Origin: Pseudoalteromonas sp. NBT06-2
Lineage (GTDB): Bacteria > Pseudomonadota > Gammaproteobacteria > Enterobacterales > Alteromonadaceae
Length of the DNA stretch: 64,000 bases
NCBI RefSeq assembly: GCF_002276045.1
Contig: NZ_NQMR01000006.1
Span: 58,009-122,008, forward strand
Direction of reading: 5' to 3'
Shown: positions 29,353 through 37,236 of the stretch, piece after piece
How the letters are laid out: every line of letters starts with the position of its first letter
How positions within the stretch are numbered: the first letter of the stretch is position 1
Notes under the pieces: generated by a model
The model's input: only the letters and a program-made list of their open reading frames with translations
What the model was told of the DNA's origin: nothing
Database searches by the model: none
Program-made: the position numbers and the translations under genes

Positions 29353-30378
29353 TTAGCCTACTTTTTTGAATTGTATATCACCCACAGATGAATTGTTATT
29401 CATATAACTTAACGGGCATCCCATTTGCCAACTATCAAGCGTAGTGAAACCTTTCAACCAAGTGCTGAAGCGTTGGTTGTTAATTTCTAATGTTCCGTCA
29501 GGATTAATCTTTCCAACTGCATTTACATCGTCTTTTAATGCAACGGTGCACTTGTTTAATAAACCATCAGATCTAATTGCAAGAGAATTCGGTTTAGAGG
29601 CATAACAGATGTAATGACCATTTTTCTGTAAATCGACACTCTTTTGTTCATATTTACGCGTTAGCATATCAGCAAACTCTCTGGCACTTCGCTTGCCAAT
29701 TAATTTGCCAATTTTGTCAACATTATTACCACCAAGATTTTCAATCGCTTTAAAATAGAGTTTGAAACGAGGATCTGATGCAAGTGATTCATCATAACGT
29801 TTACAAAAATTAAGTACGCTATCTTGGTTTACATCAGTAACATGAATTCTCAACAAAATATTGAAATCAAGATTTGTTCCGGCTGCATCTACTAATCGGG
29901 TCCAAACTTTATCGAAACTGCCGTGACCACTACGAGTTACTCTGGTCTGATCGTGAGATTCTTTATCTCCATCAATAGAAATTTGAAAAAAATCTTGCTT
30001 GAGTGCCACTAAACGCTTTAGCGTTTTAAGTGTCAATAAAGATCCATTAGTGGTTAAATCACCTGTTAGTTTGCAACCATATTTATTTGCTAATTCATTG
30101 GCATATTCAGCAATTTCGAAAACTACATCTTCAGCTAATAATGGCTCACCACCAAACCATGATAAAGTTAGTTTATCTAAATTTTGTATTTTATTAGCGA
30201 TAAAAATTTTAATTGAATTAACAAGCCACTCTGGCATTTTTCCTTTTTCAAAATCTTCATAGCAATAGACGCAACGAAAATTACACTGCTCCGTTGGAAA
30301 TAGAATTAACTGAAATTCTTTGGCACTAAGCCCGCTAGCAAGAGCATGCCTTGAAAAACCTTTTGTTTTTTTCCCCAC
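29353..30378 (-). CDS. Radical SAM RiPP maturase, second locus
   Basis: A 341-residue protein. I chose a GTG start at 30376-30378 because a strong GGAGG lies seven bases upstream; the frame is open further back to an ATG at 30438 but with no ribosome-binding site. The motif CNFRCVYC gives Cys32, Cys36 and Cys39, with SWFGGEPLL downstream. The C-terminal region has three more cysteines (ICYA, NKCTVALKD, MGCPL). It is a paralogue of the enzyme at 6252-7349. Two GG-leader peptides lie upstream and a C39 exporter downstream, so it very likely acts on one or both peptides. The N-terminus has no room for a separate leader-binding domain. Confidence 0.87.
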   Translation of the reverse strand: MGKKTKGFSRHALASGLSAKEFQLILFPTEQCNFRCVYCYEDFEKGKMPEWLVNSIKIFIANKIQNLDKLTLSWFGGEPLLAEDVVFEIAEYANELANKYGCKLTGDLTTNGSLLTLKTLKRLVALKQDFFQISIDGDKESHDQTRVTRSGHGSFDKVWTRLVDAAGTNLDFNILLRIHVTDVNQDSVLNFCKRYDESLASDPRFKLYFKAIENLGGNNVDKIGKLIGKRSAREFADMLTRKYEQKSVDLQKNGHYICYASKPNSLAIRSDGLLNKCTVALKDDVNAVGKINPDGTLEINNQRFSTWLKGFTTLDSWQMGCPLSYMNNNSSVGDIQFKKVG

Positions 30379-30468
30379 GACTAAAACCTCCAATGACCAT
30401 AAGTTAATAATGAGTGTATTTACCGTTAGTAAATACACTTAAATTTTATATTTAGTGATGTTGTTAGT

Positions 30469-30648
30469 TTACTTCTGTTTCTCTTCACAACCCATTCCGC
30501 AAATACCATTACTACCTTCTGATTCTTCATCCTGCTCAGGATCAAAACCACCAGAAACTGCAGTTGACAATTCTTCACTTAATTCAACTTCACCATTCTC
30601 ATTTACTTTAATCTCTTCGCTTTCAATATTTTCAAATTTATCAGTCAT
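30469..30648 (-). CDS. RiPP precursor peptide, second locus (SGG leader)
   Basis: A 59-residue peptide starting at an ATG 17 bases from the end of the preceding gap, with AGGAAT just upstream. The acidic leader (VNENGEVELSEELSTAVSGG) ends in a C39-type site. The core begins FDPEQDEESEGSNG, continues ICGMGCEEKQK, and has two cysteines spaced CGMGC. It lies 90 bases upstream of the radical SAM gene on the same strand and is the best substrate candidate for it. The paired cysteines suggest a thioether or disulfide, but this is conjecture. Confidence 0.8.
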   Translation of the reverse strand: MTDKFENIESEEIKVNENGEVELSEELSTAVSGGFDPEQDEESEGSNGICGMGCEEKQK

Positions 30649-30751
30649 TTTATATTCCTATTTATTAGTTATGTTTTAGATCCAAATAAAGGATGAGATA
30701 ATTATGCAGAATCTAAATTTTTTACAAAACTGGTAAATATATCAGGTTATT

Positions 30752-30943
30752 CTAAATTGCTTCAGTTACGGAATATTTTGTAGTATTGATTTCATCTTCC
30801 TGAAGTTGGCATAAAGCGGCTTCTGGATTTATTAATCCACCAACCATTTCATCGAGTAATTCTAAACTGGTAATTTCGATGAACCCATCAGTGGTTCTTA
30901 TTGCGTTTACGGTTGTATTAGTATTCAGGTTTGGATTTTTCAT
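30752..30943 (-). CDS. Second putative precursor peptide (VGG leader)
   Basis: A 63-residue peptide preceded by AAGGGAA. The leader (FIEITSLELLDEMVGG) ends in a double glycine. The remaining 27 residues, starting LINPEAALCQLQEDE and ending SVTEAI, contain one cysteine. It is the first gene of the minus-strand operon and is divergent from the winged-helix regulator at 31170. The leader differs from the one at 30469, yet both end in V-(S)-GG after an acidic helix. Whether it is modified or is an exported unmodified peptide is not visible. Confidence 0.72.
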   Translation of the reverse strand: MKNPNLNTNTTVNAIRTTDGFIEITSLELLDEMVGGLINPEAALCQLQEDEINTTKYSVTEAI

Positions 30944-31169
30944 AGTTATTCCCTTCTTTGATTAAGTCTTATTTTTACTTCTTATATTACTTACGAATGT
31001 AAATTAAGATAAAAAACGAGCAATAATTTACCCGTGATTTATGTGTGACTATATTGTAACTTCTTTATTTATCATTGATTTATATGTTTTGTAGTAAATA
31101 AAATGCGATTCAGTTATTATCAGACTTGATACTGGGGAGTATCTTTTTCGGGTAAATTAAGGCGATGTA

Positions 31170-33263
31170 GTGATAAAAATAGGGTGTTACAAATTAAACA
31201 TAGAGGATATGGTATTAAGTCGTGACGGAAATGATGTAATACTTGAACCTAAAGTATTGTCTGTATTAATGTATTTTTGTGAAAATAAAGAACGATATAT
31301 TTCGATGATGGAATTACATGAAAATGTATGGAAAGACCGTTGTGTATCTGATGCTGCTGTCAGAAGAATCATTAGTAAAATAAGATTGTTATTTAATGAT
31401 GATCATAAATCACCTAAATATATTCAATCATTACCTAAACGCGGGTATAAACTGATTTGTTCAGTTCAACTTCTTCAAAAAGAGCAAACTAAAGAGCAAC
31501 AAGAAACTTTAAACTCGTTTACTCAAAAATCTCAAAACCAATCTTTTGAACTTAAAAGCCAAGATGTGAAGTTAACACCAAAAAGGAGTAACGCTCCTTT
31601 CGGTTATATTATGCTTATCTTTTTAGGTATATGCTTTTTATTTGGCTCATATTTTACTTTTTTTTATCAAGCTGGTTTTAAAACTTCACAAAAAATCATC
31701 TCTACTATTCCTGGAAGTAAAATCGCTATAGAACAATCCTCTGATAATAAGTATTTTGCTTTCTCAGGAAAAGTAGGAACTGAATCTGGTTATCAAGTAT
31801 TTATTAAACGCCATAATAAGCATGATTTTATAGCAATAAAGCATAAAGTTCATTTCCCATTTTCTTTAGCTTTTTCTCGAGATAATAAATATTTATTTTA
31901 TTCTGATTTATCAGAAAATAGCTCATCTTTAAGTGCAGTATCTCTAGAGGGCTCTGAAAATACATATGAATCTATTGAGCTTATTGATGATTTTTATCTT
32001 ATGGGTGATGTTTTTACATCTAATGAGACTGATAAAGTTTATTTTTCAGGGCAAAAAAATAAAAATGAGCCTGTATATATTTTCAAGTATGACTTAGTTA
32101 CAAAAAGTATATTTAGAGTCACATCAAGTATAGATGAATCATATTCGGATATTAGAGGCGGTATTTCGCCAAATGGCCAGTTTATGGTGGTTTTAAGAAC
32201 ATTAAAATATGATAAAAATTATGAAATACGAATTATTGATTTAATAAACGATGATGTGATTTTTCGTCACTCTCAAAAGTTGCAAATCAAAGAGGTTAAC
32301 TGGCTTGATGATGATAATCTGTTATTACTAGATCAAGATGGAATATATTCGTTAAACTATAAAAATAGTAATCGTAAAATTATAACGACAAAAATACCTA
32401 ACATAACAGCTGTATCTGTTATTGACAGTCACAACTTGTTATTAATGCAAGAAAAAACACAAAAAAAATTATTTATTGAACAAGAGATACCAATGAGTAA
32501 TTGGGCAACCAATAAAGTATTTCATACACCTGATAATATAGAATTTATTACTTATCAATCGAATAATTATCTCGCTTTAGTTGTTAACCCAAATCAAACC
32601 GAGTTATCTAAATATGACCCATTAACAAAGAAATCTATACCGTATTTAGAGACAAACTATTCCTTAAGGATAATTGATTCATCTTCTGAAAATGATTTAG
32701 AGCTAATTAAAATAAATGAAAGGTTTGCATTATTAAATACTAAAACCAATCTGTTAACTTATATTACAGTTGGAGATGACTATATTGGAGATGCAATCTT
32801 TACTTTAGATGGCCAAAGTATATTATTTTCAGTAAAAGGATTTAGCGGTTGGGAAATTTTTAAATATGACATCCAGTCAGCCGCAAAAAAAGTATTGTTT
32901 AAAGGGTATCGCTCAATTCGCAATTTTAATGATAGTTATATACTCGCGGATACTGCGGGAAGTTTATTTTGGTATGACGTGCAAAAAGAAGAAGTGATAA
33001 CGCTTAACTATCAATTATCTCCTGAGCCTGATACATTTTGGGATACAAATCAAAGTTCTATATATTGGAGCAGTCATGATTTAGTAACTACTACGTTTCA
33101 TCAGTTAGATATAAGTGACATGACAGATGTACGTAAATATAGTAAATCCTATGATTATGATAATGTTTTGCCATTCTTTGCAATAAACGCCGCAACAAAT
33201 CATTTTTTGTTTTCACAAAAAGACATAAAAGGGTCGTTAGTACTTAAACTATCTATTTTATAA
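31170..33263 (+). CDS. Membrane-bound winged-helix regulator with periplasmic beta-propeller (CadC/ToxR-like)
   Basis: A 697-residue one-component regulator starting at GTG. Residues 1-95 are an OmpR-type winged helix (VILEPKVLSVLMYFCENKERYIS, then PKYIQSLPKRGYKLI). A linker of about 45 residues leads to one membrane segment near 145-167 (YIMLIFLGICFLFGSYF). The remaining 530 residues are repeated beta-strand motifs of a TolB/WD40-like propeller, such as SPNGQFMVVLRT and FTLDGQSILFSVKG. The architecture places the DNA-binding domain in the cytoplasm and the sensor in the periplasm. It is divergent from the second RiPP operon with a 226-base shared promoter region, so control of that operon is likely. 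Confidence 0.88.
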   Translation: MIKIGCYKLNIEDMVLSRDGNDVILEPKVLSVLMYFCENKERYISMMELHENVWKDRCVSDAAVRRIISKIRLLFNDDHKSPKYIQSLPKRGYKLICSVQLLQKEQTKEQQETLNSFTQKSQNQSFELKSQDVKLTPKRSNAPFGYIMLIFLGICFLFGSYFTFFYQAGFKTSQKIISTIPGSKIAIEQSSDNKYFAFSGKVGTESGYQVFIKRHNKHDFIAIKHKVHFPFSLAFSRDNKYLFYSDLSENSSSLSAVSLEGSENTYESIELIDDFYLMGDVFTSNETDKVYFSGQKNKNEPVYIFKYDLVTKSIFRVTSSIDESYSDIRGGISPNGQFMVVLRTLKYDKNYEIRIIDLINDDVIFRHSQKLQIKEVNWLDDDNLLLLDQDGIYSLNYKNSNRKIITTKIPNITAVSVIDSHNLLLMQEKTQKKLFIEQEIPMSNWATNKVFHTPDNIEFITYQSNNYLALVVNPNQTELSKYDPLTKKSIPYLETNYSLRIIDSSSENDLELIKINERFALLNTKTNLLTYITVGDDYIGDAIFTLDGQSILFSVKGFSGWEIFKYDIQSAAKKVLFKGYRSIRNFNDSYILADTAGSLFWYDVQKEEVITLNYQLSPEPDTFWDTNQSSIYWSSHDLVTTTFHQLDISDMTDVRKYSKSYDYDNVLPFFAINAATNHFLFSQKDIKGSLVLKLSIL

Positions 33264-33298
33264 TGTGACTTTTGTGTGATTCTATTAAAAGTCACATT
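33262..33298. terminator. Terminator after the winged-helix regulator
   Basis: Perfect 12-bp stem AATGTGACTTTT/AAAAGTCACATT around a 13-base loop, followed by a T-run. It overlaps the last bases of the regulator gene. Confidence 0.8.
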
Positions 33299-33377
33299 TT
33301 TATTATTGTTTTCTGCTGATGTTAATTTAAAGTAACTTTTGTTTTTCAATACTCATTAAACGAAGGGATACGATAAA

Positions 33378-33542
33378 ATGAAATCATTAAACCTATCACG
33401 TATATATATAGTTAGCCTTATTTCAATTACATGTTTATTTTCAGGATCTTCACTTGCAACTTCGGAGTCTGATGTTGTTACACCTTTTAGTCTTTGTAAG
33501 ATTACGGGGACATGTAAAGAGCACGGGAAAAAGCAGGGTTAA
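33378..33542 (+). CDS. Small secreted two-cysteine peptide
   Basis: A 54-residue frame with GAAGGGA upstream. Residues 1-27 form a strong signal peptide ending LFSGSSLA. The mature part would be about 27 residues, running TSESDVVTPFSLC, then KITGTC, then KEHGKKQG, with two cysteines seven apart. It has its own terminator at 33547-33571 and precedes a LuxR-type regulator by 48 bases. It could be an extracellular signal peptide, a small toxin or a processed structural peptide. I recognise no family. Confidence 0.65.
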   Translation: MKSLNLSRIYIVSLISITCLFSGSSLATSESDVVTPFSLCKITGTCKEHGKKQG

Positions 33543-33546
33543 CTTA

Positions 33547-33571
33547 AATAAGCCATTCAGGCTTATTTTTT
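33547..33571 (+). terminator. Terminator of the secreted-peptide gene
   Basis: Stem AATAAGCC/GGCTTATT with a five-base loop and a T-run, five bases after the peptide stop codon. It separates the peptide transcript from the downstream LuxR-type gene. Confidence 0.8.
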
Positions 33572-33590
33572 GCTTTAGGTAAAAATTAAT

Positions 33591-34277
33591 ATGAATAATA
33601 TCGAAATGATGATTCAGCAAATCAACTTTATTAACTCAGAAAAAGAATTAGCCGTTTTTTTTGAGCAAGTTGAAAAAAGATATAACTATAAATGGGCTGG
33701 GTTAATAATATTTGAACCAAACCCAAATCAAACTTATCGAATTAAAGCTTACGGAAATATACCTGAAAAGTTAATAAATTTTATTTCAGTAGATAAATAT
33801 ATTAAGCGTTATTGCTTAAGTGAAAGTTCTCCAATAACTTATCAAAAATTATTGGATAGCAAGCCTACTTTAAAAGAGTCCTCTTTTTATAATAAGCTAT
33901 TTATTGAAAGGCATTTAATTATTCCTATTAAAGGACTCGGTAGTGAATCAGCTTGTTTAATTTTCGATATATCAGGTGATGCTTTTAAATTAGATATGAT
34001 TGAAAAAGTTGGCTTGTTTTGGGTGTTGTTATCTTCATTTATCTATAATAAGTATAAAGAATATATTGCAATTACACCTAATAAAATGACTAAACGAGAA
34101 TTGGAATGCATAAAATGGGCCTCAGATGGTAAAACGTCTTGGGAAATTAGTCAGCTCCTGTCTATAAGTCAACGAACTGTGGATTTTCATTTAGCTAACT
34201 GTATAACGAAGACTGATAGCATTAATCGACAGCAAGCAATAGTAAAATGTGTTCAAAATGGTCAGTTATTAATGTAG
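33591..34277 (+). CDS. LuxR-family transcriptional regulator (quorum-sensing-like solo)
   Basis: A 228-residue regulator. Residues 1-155 have the size and pattern of an autoinducer-binding domain (KWAGLIIFEPNPNQTYRIKAYG, then DKYIKRYCLSESSPITYQKL). The invariant DP pair and second tryptophan of acyl-homoserine-lactone receptors are not evident. Residues 160-225 are a clear LuxR helix-turn-helix (MTKRELECIKWASDGKTSWEISQLLSISQRTVDFHL). No luxI gene is present, so it is a solo receptor that may sense something else. It lies between the small secreted peptide and the convergent histidine kinase gene. Confidence 0.85.
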   Translation: MNNIEMMIQQINFINSEKELAVFFEQVEKRYNYKWAGLIIFEPNPNQTYRIKAYGNIPEKLINFISVDKYIKRYCLSESSPITYQKLLDSKPTLKESSFYNKLFIERHLIIPIKGLGSESACLIFDISGDAFKLDMIEKVGLFWVLLSSFIYNKYKEYIAITPNKMTKRELECIKWASDGKTSWEISQLLSISQRTVDFHLANCITKTDSINRQQAIVKCVQNGQLLM

Positions 34278-34300
34278 TTAGTTGAATAGTATTTAAATAT

Positions 34301-34334
34301 GAAAACCTAAAGCAAGCATATGTTTTAGGTTTTC
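34301..34334. terminator. Bidirectional terminator
   Basis: Perfect 11-bp stem GAAAACCTAAA/TTTAGGTTTTC with a 12-base loop, between the convergent LuxR and histidine-kinase genes. Confidence 0.75.
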
Positions 34335-34351
34335 TTCTTTTAGGGCCATCG

Positions 34352-35653
34352 CTAATTAAACGTCAATCTAAAACATGCGCCAACTTCCGGTTTATTTATA
34401 TAGGTTAAGTCACCGCCATGTTGCACCATTATTTGATGAGCGAGGCTCAGGCCAATACCTGATCCTTGTTGTTTTGTGGTAAAAAATGGCACAAATATCA
34501 TATCTAACACATGTGATTCAATACCTGTTCCGCTGTCAGTGATATCGAGTATAACTTGATTTAAATGATTTTGGCTTAAATTAAGACTTATTTGCTTGAT
34601 AGTCTTATTCTCTATTGCTTCTAGTGCGTTTTTAATAAGATTAATCAATACTTGCTCTACCTGAGAAGTATCGATCATCATTAATACATTTTGTGTTGAG
34701 CTGAATGTGAAGTTTACATTGTTTTGTTTTGCTTGTTGTTTAAATAGAGTGAGTACTTGTTCAATAACACACTCTAAATTTACAGAACTCAATTGTGGTG
34801 CTGATAAGTTGTTAATTTCTTTAAATCGGGCAATAAAATCGCTTAAATGTTGGCTACGGTTAGCTAATGTTGTTAATGCTAAATTGAGATCTTCCTTATC
34901 TTCTGGATCATCAAAAGTATTTGATTCAGGTATAAGTGATTGACTGGTTTTAGCTAAAGAAGCCAAAGGGGTAATTGAGTTGGCGATTTCATGGGTTAAT
35001 ACTTTGGTTAATCGTTTATAAGCTTGTTGCTCTTTTGCTTGTAATGCAGTGTAAATAGATTGAATACTGATTACTTTTAATTGCTTATCTTGAATAATAG
35101 CTTGGCTTAAATGTACAGATAAAACATCACTTTGTTCGCCATAATGCCATTCTAAAGTCGATTTTTGTTGGTTTTCCATATCATTTAATAAAGATTCTAA
35201 TTGTATATGCTGCTTTATATTTTTCGGTAATTTCCCTAATAGTCTCTCGCTTGCTGGATTACTTTGTATTATTTCACCCGCATCATCTATTACTAAAATA
35301 GCGTGCTCTAAATGCAATAATAACGCCTGTAAAAACTGCATTTGTTTTTGTTCAGCAAAACGAGCAGACTTCATTTGCACTCTCACTTGATCAAACTGTG
35401 AACGTAATTCATGGTGTAAAGGTAAACCTAAAGTGACATCGCCGTTTGCTAATGCTCTAATAATATTTTTAGTGGTTTGTTGCTGCTGTACAAGTTGTTG
35501 GTAAAGTATATAACTTGCAAAAATCACCAGTAAACCAGTTACTAAAAATACAGCAGATAAACCATATTGCTGCCAGCTGTATCCTGCTAATAATAATAAA
35601 ACGGAAAACATCAAAAGCTTGATTATAAATATAATGGGCGAATTTAATCTCAT
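34352..35653 (-). CDS. Sensor histidine kinase (NtrY-like)
   Basis: A 433-residue kinase with two N-terminal membrane helices (about residues 8-26 and 29-50), a short linker, a PAS-like domain (HAILVIDDAGEIIQSNPASERLLG, about 110-135), a HisKA domain with the phospho-acceptor histidine in LTHEIANSITPLASL, and a C-terminal ATPase (NLIKNALEAI, DSGTGIE, GSGIGLSLAHQI). It overlaps closely with the response-regulator gene (three-base gap) and would phosphorylate it. The short periplasmic loop means the stimulus is likely sensed in the membrane or cytoplasm. Confidence 0.93.
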   Translation of the reverse strand: MRLNSPIIFIIKLLMFSVLLLLAGYSWQQYGLSAVFLVTGLLVIFASYILYQQLVQQQQTTKNIIRALANGDVTLGLPLHHELRSQFDQVRVQMKSARFAEQKQMQFLQALLLHLEHAILVIDDAGEIIQSNPASERLLGKLPKNIKQHIQLESLLNDMENQQKSTLEWHYGEQSDVLSVHLSQAIIQDKQLKVISIQSIYTALQAKEQQAYKRLTKVLTHEIANSITPLASLAKTSQSLIPESNTFDDPEDKEDLNLALTTLANRSQHLSDFIARFKEINNLSAPQLSSVNLECVIEQVLTLFKQQAKQNNVNFTFSSTQNVLMMIDTSQVEQVLINLIKNALEAIENKTIKQISLNLSQNHLNQVILDITDSGTGIESHVLDMIFVPFFTTKQQGSGIGLSLAHQIMVQHGGDLTYINKPEVGACFRLTFN

Positions 35654-35656
35654 ATT

Positions 35657-37024
35657 TTATAAACCGTATTTATCTAAGCGACGGTATAAAGCGCCTCGCG
35701 TTAAACCTAGTGCTTTTGCAGCATGGCTTACATTGCCCTGAAAGTGTTTTAATGCTGCACGTATGGTGTTGTGCTCTACAGTTTCTAAATTAAACTCTAC
35801 TATGTCATCAGTGCTGTTTTTAGGCTTTGAAATATTCATAACAGAGCTTATATCTAAACAATCCCCTTCATTTAAAATAACAGCTCTTTCGATAGTGTGC
35901 GCTAACTCTCTTACATTTCCAGGCCAATTGTATTGAGATAGTTCAGCCATATGATCTTTGCTAATACTGAGTTCACGTTTATATTTATTGCCATAATGTT
36001 CAAGGTAATAATTCACTAATAAAGGAATATCTTCTTTGCGCTCTCTTAACGCAGGTAAGTGCACTGTCACTGTGTTGATCCTAAAAAGTAAATCTTGGCG
36101 AAACCTGCCTTCTTCAACTGCTTGATGCAAATCATCATTAGTGGCACATATTAAACGAATATCGACATCAACCACTTTTGAGCCGCCAATAGGGGTTATT
36201 TGTCGGTTTTGCAATGCAGCAAGTAAACTGGCTTGTTGGTTTAACGGTAAATTTGCAAGTTCGTCTAAAAACAAACTGCCAGAATGGGCCAATTCAAAGC
36301 GGCCTAATCTATCGGTTTTAGCATCGGTAAAAGCGCCTTTTTTATGACCGAATAACTCACTTTCAAATACACTGGCAGGTACCGAACCCATATCTAAGCT
36401 GATAAAAGGCTTATTTGCACGTAAACTTGCTTGATGTATGGCTCTAGCAGCGAGTTCTTTACCTGTGCCACTTTCACCTAAAATAAGAATATTAGCATCG
36501 GTTGTTGCGGCTTTTTCTATGGTTTTAAATACGGTTTTCATAGCCGGGCTTTGGCCAATAAAAGCGTGTTCGTGGCCCTGTAGTACTTGGTTTAGTTCTT
36601 GATTTTTTTGCGTTAGCTGCGCAACTTGTTTTTTTGCTTTTACATGGTTAAAAGCAGCTGCCACAGCTGCTAAAAGTTGATCGTTTTGCCAAGGTTTAGC
36701 AACAAAATCAGATGCGCCAGATTTTATAGCATCAACCGCTAATTTAATATCTGAATAAGCTGTCATCATGATCACGACAATATTGGGATTAATACTCAAA
36801 ATTTTATTAAGCCAAAAGAATCCTTCTTTGCCGCTCACTGAGTCTTGGCTGTAGTTCATATCTAAAATAATCACATCGGGATCAAATTGTTTTATATGGC
36901 TTTCTATTTTAGTGGGGGTATCTGTGGTTTTAATAATTTCATAATGTTTTTTAAGTAATAACTTTGCCGCAATCAAAATATCTTGGTTATCGTCTACCAC
37001 TAAAATGCTGCCAGGCGCTTTCAT
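35657..37024 (-). CDS. Sigma-54-dependent NtrC-family response regulator
   Basis: A 455-residue regulator with a receiver domain (phospho-acceptor aspartate in VIILDMNYS, near residue 54), a central AAA+ domain (Walker A GESGTGKE, near residue 184; LFLDELANL) and a C-terminal Fis-type helix-turn-helix (NVSHAAKALGLTRGALYRRLDKYGL). The sigma-54-contact loop reads GAFTDA rather than GAFTGA, a variant that occurs in some activators. The gene is divergent from the efflux operon at 37237, where a sigma-54 promoter and two upstream dyads are visible. The target is therefore well supported by context. Confidence 0.94.
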   Translation of the reverse strand: MKAPGSILVVDDNQDILIAAKLLLKKHYEIIKTTDTPTKIESHIKQFDPDVIILDMNYSQDSVSGKEGFFWLNKILSINPNIVVIMMTAYSDIKLAVDAIKSGASDFVAKPWQNDQLLAAVAAAFNHVKAKKQVAQLTQKNQELNQVLQGHEHAFIGQSPAMKTVFKTIEKAATTDANILILGESGTGKELAARAIHQASLRANKPFISLDMGSVPASVFESELFGHKKGAFTDAKTDRLGRFELAHSGSLFLDELANLPLNQQASLLAALQNRQITPIGGSKVVDVDIRLICATNDDLHQAVEEGRFRQDLLFRINTVTVHLPALRERKEDIPLLVNYYLEHYGNKYKRELSISKDHMAELSQYNWPGNVRELAHTIERAVILNEGDCLDISSVMNISKPKNSTDDIVEFNLETVEHNTIRAALKHFQGNVSHAAKALGLTRGALYRRLDKYGL

Positions 37025-37082
37025 TTTTATCCTTAAATATAAGTATTACTTTCCTTTTTACTCTAACTTACTTATTTAAAAG

Positions 37083-37121
37083 TGTCCATAAATGGACGTT
37101 TAACTGTTCTATAGGTGGACA
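37083..37121. promoter_or_regulatory. Two activator-type dyads (enhancer sites) for the NtrC-like regulator
   Basis: The first dyad at 37084-37097 is GTCCAT-AA-ATGGAC. The second at 37105-37121 reads TGTTCTATAGGTGGACA. Both fit TGTCC-N6/7-GGACA loosely. In addition AAAGTGTCCA and TGGACACTTT are exact reverse complements at the outer edges. They lie 60-100 bases upstream of the sigma-54 promoter, a normal place for NtrC-type binding sites. Confidence 0.6.
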
Positions 37122-37182
37122 CTTTAAATTTATTGTCAAGTACGGTTTTAATTAACTTATTGAATTTAAATATAAAAAAATA

Positions 37183-37198
37183 TGGCACGGCAATTGTA
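37183..37198 (+). promoter_or_regulatory. Sigma-54 promoter of the efflux operon
   Basis: TGGCAC-GGCAA-TTGTA matches the -24/-12 consensus TGGCAC-N5-TTGCA with one mismatch and exact spacing. It lies 39 bases upstream of the adaptor start. The divergent gene encodes a sigma-54 activator. Confidence 0.8.
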
Positions 37199-37236
37199 AT
37201 AGTTAGATTATTAAACGTGATTGTTGGAGTAGTGAA

